From Panaeolus papilionaceus (Eukaryota > Basidiomycota > Agaricomycetes > Agaricales): 64,000 nt of DNA. The stretch covers positions 1-64,000 of the forward strand of contig JADNRZ010000020.1 in assembly GCA_015501605.1 (NCBI GenBank), in the 5' to 3' direction. The notes below the pieces were generated by a model. That model was given only the letters and a program-made list of their open reading frames with translations, searched no databases and was not told where the DNA came from. Position 1 is the first letter of the stretch, and every line of letters starts with the position of its first letter. The translations under genes were made by a program, and so were the position numbers. Shown here piece after piece: positions 33,459-42,946 of this stretch.

Positions 33459-34806
33459 ATGTTGACCACCAGAGCAGAATATCCACATCTCAAATTCTTG
33501 GACCCCATAAGTGTTGTACCTGTAACTCCAGAAGACGTTAAAGGAAAATATCTCATAGTTTACCTGTATGTCCTGTTTATAATTCCAGTCATGTTGAATA
33601 GCCATGCTCACAAAAACTACTCATTCCTCAGTCTCATGGGTCCAACTGGATCTGGGAAGAGCACTGTATGTATAATTTCACTACATTAATATATTTTGCC
33701 TTCTCACCAATATCTCACCTTGAAAAACTGGCTTTTGTTCCTCCCCAGTTCATCGAGTCACTCTCACCAGATCACAAACTATCTATTTCAATGGATTCAC
33801 TTGAAAGTGTCACCCAGGAGGTTGTCTGCTATCAAGTAGTCAATTTGATGTGGCATGCATGGAATATGTTACTAGTAGATACCCCTGGCTTTCTAGATAC
33901 CAAGATGTCTGAAAGCCGAATAAACAAGATGATCACAGAGACATTGGATGGTTTACAGTATGTTTTTAATTGTTCAACAACTCAATTGACAATGTTCTAA
34001 TTCTCAATGGTGCTTCTTGTTAGTCAATCTGCTGCAACAGTTATTGTATGCATCCTTTACTTCCAACCCATCACTGATATACGGATGGGAGGCTCAAAAA
34101 GGGATGCAGTCAAGCTCCTCAGAGCATTTGCAGAGTCCTTCAGAGCTGATGGGATTGGTGTGGTAACCACAATGTGGAATCAAATTTCATCCCCCATGAA
34201 GATGGAGGATGCCAATCATCAGCTTAGCAATTTGGAAAAAGAAATATTTGTGGTAGGTGGTTTACATTTCTACAATGAAAATGTGATTTATTCTTCCAAT
34301 AGAAATCTGATACACTGCCCATCTATGTCACTAAGTTTGAGTTTTCCCATGTCTCAGCACTGTCAATCCTAGACTCTCATGGTGGTGGATGGGTTCATGA
34401 CAACAACAAGTCACAGAAGATAGATCCCCAATACCAATCCCTCATCCACAACAACCTCCTTGAGCGCATCAGCAACATTCAACAACAACTTCTCACACTT
34501 GCAGAGGACAAACAGAGTGCAACCACCCCTGGAACAGAAGATCCCCTTCTTCTTGAGGTTGTACTCAGGGATGAGAAAGTGGCATTAAGAGCCCTTCAGT
34601 CATTTTTGGATGATCTATATGAGATTGACCCAGAGAGCTGCTCCTTGCCTTTTCCCCAACAGAATGTCCCTCAATCCCCACCTCTGACTTCACCTCCTTC
34701 ACCTCCCCTTCTATCATCATCCCCATCTCCATCCAATAAAAAGTCCATGTCTGCACATCTCAAAGGTGTGATCTCACACCTGAAAAAAATATTCAAAAAG
34801 CCTTAG
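33459..34806 (+). CDS. P-loop GTPase-like protein 1
   Basis: Five exons fit: 33459-33565, 33632-33665, 33749-33957, 34024-34252 and 34303-34806 (TAG), about 360 residues with every junction in phase. Splicing yields a P-loop (G1) MGPTGSGKST near residue 38 and a Walker B/G3 motif LLVDTPGFLDT near residue 90, followed by RMGGSKRDA and VVTTMWNQ, the last in the place of G4. This is the pattern of the fungal G-domain (AIG1/septin-like P-loop) proteins expanded in Agaricomycetes. Their role is unknown, but they bind and probably hydrolyse GTP. The C-terminal half is helical (LLERISNIQQQLL...LQSFLDDLYEID), then Pro/Ser-rich, and ends in the basic amphipathic HLKGVISHLKKIFKKP, which could bind membranes. 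A paralogue lies at 53432-54734. Confidence 0.8.
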
Positions 34807-35194
34807 TTATTTTCTGTTCCACCACACAAGCCTATCAAGTCATGTATTTTTGCTTTCTTCTCAATTCATATACATTTCCATTCTTGTGCCCTTGTTTTCT
34901 CTAAATTTATAGTTGTTGTATCTGCTTGCATTATATCTTCATTAGAGCAAGTTGGACTTGAGATCCAGAGGTGAGACAAGGCCAAGGTCCATACATGTGA
35001 TGGTTGAGTTTTCCAGATGTGGTCAACAATGAGCTGCTGTTGACAGCATGTTGTGTTAAGGACTTGGAGTTCCCTGTGTCCTTCTCAACCAGAGTCTCTA
35101 ATTCATTCAAAGTCTATTCTTCGTATGAACAATACAATCACATGCAAGTACCTTTCTATTAACAGATTTTGTTCACTAGGCAGTTATTGTCTTG
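34807..35194 (+). other. GTPase 1 downstream region
   Basis: This is 3' flank between the GTPase stop and the copia 5' LTR. It carries TTCATAT/AATAAA-poor AT-rich DNA and is related to 21690-21776. No gene is seen. Confidence 0.5.
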
Positions 35195-35552
35195 TGTTGA
35201 GATTTAGATCTCATCTTGGATATCTCATCTTAGATAGATCTACAATCTTCATCTACAATCTTAAATACATCTTAGATACATTCCTAGATTCATACTGCAT
35301 GTACTCTGGAACTCTCAGTCAACATGAGTCATTGAATGACTCACTTTCCTTCATTACTCCAGATACCCCAATAGGCACTTACATAGACTACCATATTTAG
35401 CTACCATTTCATGTATATAAGCACCTTACTTTCTCTCTATCTCAATAACAGCTTTACCAGCTATTCTATTGCTCTCCTAGCCTCTTTACAATCTTCCTAA
35501 CCAGGTGAGGCAGTTAGTTAGGGCACTCTGTGCATGCTATGCTGTTTCTACA
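35195..35552 (+). repeat. Copia 5' LTR
   Basis: It runs from TGTTGAGATTTAG to CTGTTTCTACA and is 358 bp. A TATATAAGC promoter-like box lies near 35416. It appears identical to 42584-42941. Confidence 0.95.
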
Positions 35553-35564
35553 GGTTATGGGCCC
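35553..35564 (+). promoter_or_regulatory. Primer-binding site (half tRNA-iMet)
   Basis: GGTTATGGGCCC directly follows the LTR. It is complementary to the anticodon region of initiator tRNA-Met (GGGCCCATAACC) and not to its 3' end. This is the half-tRNA priming mode known from Drosophila copia and Ty5. Confidence 0.8.
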
Positions 35565-35847
35565 TGATGGCCTGCTCTATGCATGGCTGTCGACCTAGGA
35601 TACTCATTGCCTGCTGAGCTTGCTTGCTGCATGAGAATGTCTTGCCACTATGGCAGACATTGTACTCAGGGATGCTGCATTTTTGCACACCCAGGTTGCT
35701 GCTTTAAGCACACCTATGTTGCTGCAATTTTTGCACAACAAGGAGGACATCCTTCTGGCCTAAGCCTGAGAAATAATAGCACTGTTCTTGTTGCTTTTCT
35801 CTCATCATTATTGTTCATTTTACTGATGATTTTGCCTAACCAGAATT

Positions 35848-37530
35848 ATGTCTTCCCAAATCACTCAACTCGTTCCCAAACTCGACAGTGCCAACTGGCT
35901 TGAATGGAGCCTTTCTATGAAGAACTGGCTCAGGTCACAGGCACTGTGGCAAGTCGTCAATGGCAACCTCAAGAAGCCTGCCAATGACAAGCCCACTGAG
36001 CTTGCTGACTGGTTGGAAAAGGACAATAAGGCACTTGGTTCCATTGCCCTTCGTCTTACTCCTGCCTTGCTCCACCTCATCAAGGAGCCTGTCAAGGACT
36101 CCACTGGCAAGGTCACCACTCCTGGTACCACTGCTGCCAGTCTCTGGACCAATCTTGAAGCTGCTTGCGGCAAGATTGGTGCTTCCACTATGTTCACCGA
36201 TGTCCATCGCGTTTTTAGTTTCTGTCTTTCTGGACTCAGTAATCCTGCCCCCCAACTCCACGAACTTGGACAGCTTTTCGACAAACTGTCCACCAACGGT
36301 CATCCTCTTGATGACTTTTACTGTAAGGGCACCTCAGACACACACAAGTCCTGGGGGAGATCCAAAGATATATATCATCTCTACATAAATACAGGAAGTA
36401 GGCTCACCTGGGGGAGATCCAAAGAGAAAGAGGTAAAGGATCAAACCCAGGTGAAACAGCTATTTAAGTGATGAGCTGGCATTGGCATCAGCTTTGATGC
36501 CAAACAATGCCTTTGGGAATAAACAAAGGGAAACACAAAGGAATGGCTATGTAACAGTGGAAACAACTAAATAATGAATGAGTGGCAACTAAAGGAGAGT
36601 GTAATATAATGTGTATGAGTCCATAGTATGTCCAGATGATAGGATAGGATAAAAGGAAATAGGGGAACAGAGAGAAGGAGAGATGATGATAAGGAAAAGG
36701 ATAGGAGGTAGCAGGAGATCCCCTGACATTTACAAGGCCATGATTGTCCTTGGTTCCATTCCCAACTGCTGGAAGCATATTGCTGCCACTGAACTCACTG
36801 TCACCAAAGCTGAAGACTTGGATTGGAAAGAAATCCGAGACAAGATCATTGCTGAGTTTGAGCGCAAGCAGCTCTCTACTCCTGGAATGGCCAACAAGAT
36901 CTCTGCTGTTCGTCGCAAGAAGCAGGATCCCCCCTTCAAGGGTAAAGGCCCTGCCCAGGAGCCTTCCAAGTTCTCTGGAAACTGTGGTTGTGGAGGTTGT
37001 GGAGGTCAAGGAGGTTGCAAGTTCAATCGCAGTGGTGGTCGTGGTGGCCACTCTGGTCACAACCACACCCATTTTGTTCTCTCTGCTGCCTATGAACCTG
37101 CCCAACACACCACCTCCTCATCCAAACCTTCTCCTACGCTCCTTGAGCGTCTTGCTGACCCTTCCTCTATGGTTTTTAACTGTTCATGGCACTGGACCCA
37201 TGTGCATGGAAGCTGGCCCCTCTGCCTATGTTGAGGTCAACAATGCAAGGTCTCTTGTGGATTGTCTTGAAGTCACTAAGACAATCCAAACCATGAAGAA
37301 CCTTGACCTTGTTGCCAACCACAGGGAGCCCAAGCTATCCATTGACATGGAGACTGAGGACTTCTTCCCTCACCCTCCTTCTGATGATGAGGATGAAACC
37401 TTGTCCATGCCAGGTCTCATTGAGTTTTACTCTGACAATGAGGACTTTGTTAACCATGGATTTTCCTCTGAAGAGGAATTTATGTTGACAATGGCAAGAA
37501 GGCCCTTTTTGAAAGGCAAGCCTTTTCATC
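35848..37530 (+). pseudogene. Copia gag region, interrupted
   Basis: Gag starts at the ATG at 35848 (MSSQITQLVPKLDSANWLEW, the copia N-terminal motif). It runs through a capsid-like region (ALWQVVNGN, SLWTNLEAACG, LHELGQLFDKL) to 36321, where the solo LTR enters. It resumes after 36733 with AMIVLGSIPNCWKHIA and a region (PPFKGKGPAQEP) that precedes Gly/Cys-rich GNCGCGGCGGQGGC in place of a regular CCHC knuckle. Frameshifts near 37180 and 37530 follow. An acidic linker (EDFFPHPPSDDEDE) leads to the protease. Confidence 0.85.
36322..36728 (-). repeat. Gypsy solo LTR inside copia gag
   Basis: This 407-bp LTR has the same ends and nearly the same sequence as the gypsy 5' LTR at 5851-6258. It is flanked by TTTAC (36317-36321 and 36729-36733). 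Removing one TTTAC plus the LTR leaves gag in frame. It inserted into the copia element and later recombined to a solo LTR. Confidence 0.95.
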
Positions 37531-37531
37531 T

Positions 37532-38280
37532 ATGCACCCTAATGATGCTAACTATTGTTCGCAGCACTTTGTTTTAGATGCGCGGGGTAGCTGTACAAGT
37601 AAATATATTGATCATTTTGCTTTTAATTCATTAGGTTCTGTGGCTAGGTCCCAGAAATATATTGATGAACATTCTCTCAATTGTGCACGATGTAAGGGCA
37701 AACACAGAGAAAACGGAACTGTTGATTGGATCATGGATTCAGGTGCTTCACAGCACTTTACTGGTGATCTAAGGGACTTTTCTGAGTATGAAACTGGTAC
37801 CTTTGGAACAGTTTCAACTGCCAGTGGAATTGAGATGGTCACTGCGCGTGGTACAGTTAATCTCATTGTTAAAGTCAAATCAGAAGATGGTTCTGTTGCT
37901 GAAAAGCACATCTCCCTCTCTCCTGTCTTGTACTTCAAGTCCCTCAATCAGTGTTTGCTGTCAATGGGCCAATTCTTTTCTAAAGGATTGACTATGGAAG
38001 GACATCTTGGCAATATGTCCTTCTATAAAGGCAAGCAGTTAGCATTCCAATGCCGACCACATGTCTTAGTTGAAACTGTTTACTGGTTAACCTCAACAAT
38101 TGTCAGAAACACTGCCAACTCTATTACAGAGTATGATCTTTGGCATAAGCACTTTGGACATCTGTCTAAAGAAGCTTTGCAACTAAGTTCCCTCCTAAAC
38201 TCACTATTCCCAAAGAGAATCCTATATGCCAGGGATGTGCTGAAGGCAAGATGCCATCATGATCCTTTCCTCCATCTTTG
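37532..38280 (+). pseudogene. Copia protease and pre-integrase region
   Basis: The aspartic protease active site is seen as WIMDSGASQHFTGD near 37730-37770. It is followed by YFKSLNQCLLSMGQ and the GAG-pre-integrase zinc-binding start WHKHFGHLSKEALQ (38140-38180). A frameshift near 38190 moves the Cys pair into another frame. The domain should process the polyprotein but is not connected in frame to its neighbours. Confidence 0.85.
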
Positions 38281-39934
38281 ACTTGTGCCTCTGCACCCTT
38301 TGAAAGGATACACTCAGATGTAAAATCTTATCCAGTGAATTCCTACCATGGGTACAAGTACTATGTCAGTTTCTTTGATGACTATTCCTCCCATGCCTGG
38401 ATTTCTTTGCTCAAAGAGAAATCAGACATCTATGATGCCTTTGGTGACTTTCTGGCGATGCTGAAAACTCAATTCAGTGTCTCAGTAATCAAAGAATGGC
38501 ATTCTGATGGAGGGGGAGAGTTCAAATCAAAGGAATTGTTTAAAGACCTTCGTTCAAAGGGCATTAAGATTACTCAGAGTGCGCCTCATACTCCTCAACA
38601 GAATGGGCGTGCTGAGCAGTTTAACTGGACTTTGATGGATAAAGCTCAGGCAATGTGTCTTGATGCTTGCCTTCCTCAGTTCCTGGTGGGAATTTGCTGT
38701 CGAACATGCACTTTATGCATATAATCGTACCCCTATAGCTCGCCTCAAATGGAAAACTCCATTCGAGCTTATTCGCAAGCAGAAGCCTGTGGTTTCCAAC
38801 CTCAGAGTGTTTGGCTGTGGTGCCTATGTCTATTTACCTGAAGCGAAGCACATCAATTCTCTATCCCCAAAATCAGAGATGATGTTACATCTAGGCTTTG
38901 CTGAAGGGTTTAAAGGCTGGCGCTTCATGCGTCTTCACAACAACACAATATTTGTTGGGACTACTGCTCAGTTTGATGAAGGGTACTTTCCCAAATGTCC
39001 AGATGTCAATCACCATGGCAATCCACGACCTCCTCCAAGTGAGGATCCTTCGGATGATAATCATCCATTCACTCCAATGGAAGAAGGTGATGATGGCTGG
39101 AATGATTTTGAGGTTCCACCACAAATGAAACCCCAGAGTTGTCCCAAGCTTCCACCTGCTCCACCTGCCCCTAAAGCACCTAAAGGCTCGAAGCCTAAAG
39201 GTCCAAGTGGTCCAGCACCTGCTGCTCCAAAGCCTCTGGCACCTAATGTACCAAGGCCAGGTACTTCAGGCAACCAACCGGTTGCATCTGGATCTAAGCA
39301 CAGTGACACTGGTCCCACTTCCCAAGTACAGGATGCTCCTGTTGCAAGCACACCAAGTCCTGGTTCATCAACACCACCTCAACCAGATTTCGCTCCATTA
39401 GAAAGAGAACATCAAGTTAGAGAACAACTCATTCTATGGAAGAAAGAAATTCTGACTCAAATGAGGGCTTGTGCTGGTGAAACCTCCCTTCCACAGGGAA
39501 CAAATCCATGGACTGATGAGCAGTTTAAACAAGCAAAGTCTCATGTTGAAAAAGTTGAACATGATGTTGAGGTTAACAAGGAGAAACAGCTACTGTGGGA
39601 ATCAAAATACCCTAGTATGCCTAATCCTACTACACCTCCAACACCTTTGCCTCCAACTCCTCAAATCCCTAATACTCCACCTACTGCTAGTCAGCAGGTG
39701 CCAGTACAGGCTGAGCCAAGGGATATGGTGCAACCAGAGCAAGCTGCCATAAGGCGCTCCACAAGGGAAGTTAAAGTTCCTAGACGTGAGGGGAATGTGT
39801 ATGGTGAAAGCCAACACCCCACGGATATAGAAAAAGGCATTAGCAATATGCACAAGTGGGAGAAGCAAGTGGGTTTGTCAACAGGTAGCTCCCAGCAACC
39901 AACCACACCAGCTAGGTCAGATCTGGTTTCCTGA
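38281..39934 (+). pseudogene. Copia integrase and linker
   Basis: The integrase core reads FERIHSDVKSYPVNS, YYVSFFDDYSSHAW, EWHSDGGGEFKSKE and HTPQQNGRAEQFNWT, so the D-D-E set is present. After a frameshift near 38670 the C-terminal part continues (YAYNRTPI, KTPFELIRKQKP, LRVFGCGAYVY, LHLGFAEGFKGWRF). A long Pro/Ser/Thr-rich linker follows. An in-frame TGA at 39932-39934 ends the open stretch, and the frame continues beyond it. Confidence 0.88.
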
Positions 39935-40624
39935 CCAAGTCCTACCACTCCTATTACTCCAAGCGAGACACGAACCTTGCCGCCTGCCCCTATTGTTGAA
40001 CAAAAGGAACAAGCATCTGAGCCATCCCCTGAAGGTTCAGAGGATGAAGCTGAAGTTGAAGCTGATCTCAAAGCAGAATCTGATGATTCAGAGGATGCTG
40101 ATATTGCTCAACTCACTCAGATGGTGGCAGAAATAGCCCGGGAAGGGGGAGTAAAACTCATTCAATATCTGCTTCACAAAGCAATACCTTTGAATGATGA
40201 TCTTCCAACACATTTCCGTGATATCTTCAGGATGAAACCAGAACTGAAGAAGGAGTGGATAGATGCATGTCGAGAAGAACTAGAGGCTCTTCGTTGACAC
40301 AGAGTTCTTGAGCTCTGCAACTTGCCTTGCAACCGCAGGGCAATCAAAAACCGTTGGGTCTTTGCTATCAAATCTGATGGTCGCAAGAAGGCTTGCCTTG
40401 TTGCTAAAGGCTTCTCCCAGCTTGAAGGGATTGACTATGATGAGATCTTCTCACCAGTGGTTCGTTATGAAACACTAAGACTCATCATGGCCCTCACAGC
40501 TTTGGAGAAATGGCATATCCAAGGTCTTGACATTAAGAACGCCTTCCTTTATGGTGAACTTGATGAAGAGATTTATATGGAACAGCCAGAGGGATTTAAA
40601 CTCCCTGACCAAGAGCACATGGTG
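39935..40624 (+). pseudogene. Copia reverse transcriptase, N-terminal part
   Basis: After an acidic stretch and a TGA at 40295-40297 comes the copia RT start: AIKNRWVFAIKSDGRKKACL, GIDYDEIFSPVVRYETLR, and palm Asp in IQGLDIKNAFLYGEL. It ends in YMEQPEGFKLPDQEHM. The hAT element interrupts the codon series right after this. Confidence 0.9.
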
Positions 40625-41413
40625 TAGTAATGTTCACAGGTAACCCGCAGGTACCCAGGGGGCTACCCCAACCCGTACCCCAGAAAACCTGTACCTGTGA
40701 GGGCAGGTATGGGTATTTGAAAAACCCACCCAGCAAGAGGGCGGGTTTTTCGCTTTTTCTTATATCTTGTGACATACTTGACCGATTTTTGTGTTCTTGG
40801 GCTCGTTATGTACGTATTGACCCCTCCTACCCTCCTACATAGTGTCTATACATTACAAGTCTAAAATCTACTGCTGTAGAGCCGTTCATCAAGAGAGAAT
40901 CGAACAGGTAATATACCCTAAATATCTCGGCAACGCGTCGGTGGATCTGCGCGTTATAAGATACGTCTCGTAGCTCATTTACGCCACTATTATTGTGCCA
41001 AGTTTCGCAGCTTCGCTGTGTAAACTCGCCACGATACAGGCCATTATATTGTCAAAAATAGGCTTTTAGGGTGTATTAGACTATAAATACATATTATTTT
41101 CACTCAATACCCATATATTACACATTAAAGATGTTAAATAGGGTAGATAATATGTAGAAGGGATTTTTGGGTATAATAAATTACTATAATATAATGAGTA
41201 ACAGAACACAAACGAGAGCATTTACAGCTCAAATTCAACTCAAATCGGCCTGCTGCATGGTTCCAAAAAAGGAAATTGCAAACCTGTACCTGCGCTCAAG
41301 GGTACAGGTTTTACAATGGGTCGTGGAGGGCCTACCCCAACCCATACCTAGCCAACCCTTACCTCGCTACCCGCCAGGTTACCCCATGGGTTTAAAACCC
41401 ATGAACACCACTA
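40625..41413. mobile_element. hAT-type MITE in copia RT, 789 bp
   Basis: The element starts TAGTAATGTTCACAGG and ends CCCATGAACACCACTA (inverted, imperfect). It is flanked by the 8-bp duplication ACATGGTG (40617-40624 and 41414-41421). Both ends are rich in GGTACC/GGGTAC-type motifs, a composition like that of the MITE at 21777, but the terminal repeats differ, so it is another family. It has no coding capacity. Removing it rejoins the RT reading frame. Confidence 0.9.
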
Positions 41414-41421
41414 ACATGGTG

Positions 41422-42519
41422 TATCATCTCTGACGAGCCTTATATGGATTGAAGCAAGTTTCACACTCGTGGTGGAAACAGCTCAACAAGTCTATGACTG
41501 GGCTGGGTTTCAAGCAAGCTCTTTCCGATGCTGGTGTCTTTGTACACAAAGCAAAAAATGGTGACATTGTCATTGCCATTATCTATGTTGATGATGGACT
41601 CTTCATCGGTCCTAATTTGGCACTTGTGCTGAAGAAAAAGACTGAATTCATGAAGATCTGGGAGTGTCGAGATCTTGGTGAAGCTAAGGAATTCTTAGGT
41701 ATGCGTATTAGGTGTATGCATGGCAACATCATGCTTGACCAAGCAATGTACCTTGAAAAAGTGTTGCAGCACTTTGGCATGCTTAATGCCAATCCTACCA
41801 AGATTCCTCTTCCCAAGGGCTACCAGCCTGTACCTAATCCAGGTACCTCCACTCTCAAACTTCGTCGAGAATTCCAGACAGTGATCGGATCACTGTTGTA
41901 CCTTATGATTGGCACATGACCAGATATCGCCTATGCTGTCATCAAGCTGTCACAGTTTTCTGCTAATCCTTCTGAGGATCACCTTTGTCATGCCAAGAGT
42001 ATTTGCTGCTATTTAGTTGGCACATCCAACTATGCTCTGGTATACAAGGGAGATCCAAAGATTGGACTCATTGCCTACACTGATTCTGACTGGGCTGCTG
42101 ATACCATCAAGCACCATTCTCAGACTGGATACTTTATGAAATTGGCAAGCTGTATTATCTGTTGGGTTTCTCAAGCCCAGAAAACAGTTGCTCTCTCTTC
42201 AACTGAAGCAGAGTATATGGCCTTGTCAGATTGCGCCCACCAGGTTGTGTGGCTGCAATCACTCCTTTCCAAAATTGGTTATACTGAATGGAAAACCCCT
42301 GTCTGTGGAGACAATCAAGGCTCAATTTTCATTGCCTCTAACCCTGTCCAGGAACGTTGCACCAAGCACATTGATATTCGATATCACTACATCCGTCAGT
42401 GTATTGAAGACGATAAGATCAATGCTCTCTTCATTGATGGTGCTGAGAATCCTGCAGACATGTTCACGAAGGCTCTTGATCGTGTCAAGTTCTCCAAGTT
42501 CTTGGGACACTTGGATTAG
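41422..42519 (+). pseudogene. Copia RT C-terminal part and RNase H
   Basis: The RT resumes with YHL, a TGA (41431-41433), then RALYGLKQ, HSWWKQLN and the catalytic IIYVDDGLFIGPN. A further TGA at 41917-41919 stands where copia elements have the Arg of GTRPDIAYA. RNase H follows with YTDSDWAAD, TVALSSTEAEYMAL, VCGDNQGSI and the copia hallmark KHIDIRYHYIR. It ends FLGHLD. Domains are otherwise well kept. Confidence 0.9.
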
Positions 42520-42571
42520 TCTTCTATCCACAGAAATCTTAAGCGCTGAGCATGCTAAAGCCACTGTACTC

Positions 42572-42583
42572 AGCAAGGGGGAG
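42572..42583 (+). promoter_or_regulatory. Copia polypurine tract
   Basis: AGCAAGGGGGAG directly precedes the 3' LTR and would prime plus-strand DNA synthesis. Confidence 0.85.
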
Positions 42584-42941
42584 TGTTGAGATTTAGATCT
42601 CATCTTGGATATCTCATCTTAGATAGATCTACAATCTTCATCTACAATCTTAAATACATCTTAGATACATTCCTAGATTCATACTGCATGTACTCTGGAA
42701 CTCTCAGTCAACATGAGTCATTGAATGACTCACTTTCCTTCATTACTCCAGATACCCCAATAGGCACTTACATAGACTACCATATTTAGCTACCATTTCA
42801 TGTATATAAGCACCTTACTTTCTCTCTATCTCAATAACAGCTTTACCAGCTATTCTATTGCTCTCCTAGCCTCTTTACAATCTTCCTAACCAGGTGAGGC
42901 AGTTAGTTAGGGCACTCTGTGCATGCTATGCTGTTTCTACA
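42584..42941 (+). repeat. Copia 3' LTR
   Basis: 358 bp, no difference found by eye from the 5' LTR. It is followed by the TSD TCTTG. Confidence 0.95.
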
Positions 42942-42946
42942 TCTTG

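Larger units (their letters stand above)
35195..42941 (+). mobile_element. Ty1/copia element, non-autonomous copy
   Basis: LTRs of 358 bp at 35195-35552 and 42584-42941 look identical base for base. They are flanked by the 5-bp duplication TCTTG (35190-35194 and 42942-42946). Inside, in order, are a half-tRNA primer site, gag, protease, integrase, RT, RNase H and a purine tract, which is the copia order. The interior is broken by a gypsy solo LTR in gag, a hAT MITE in RT, several frameshifts and at least four in-frame TGA codons. The copy cannot make its own proteins. Confidence 0.95.
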
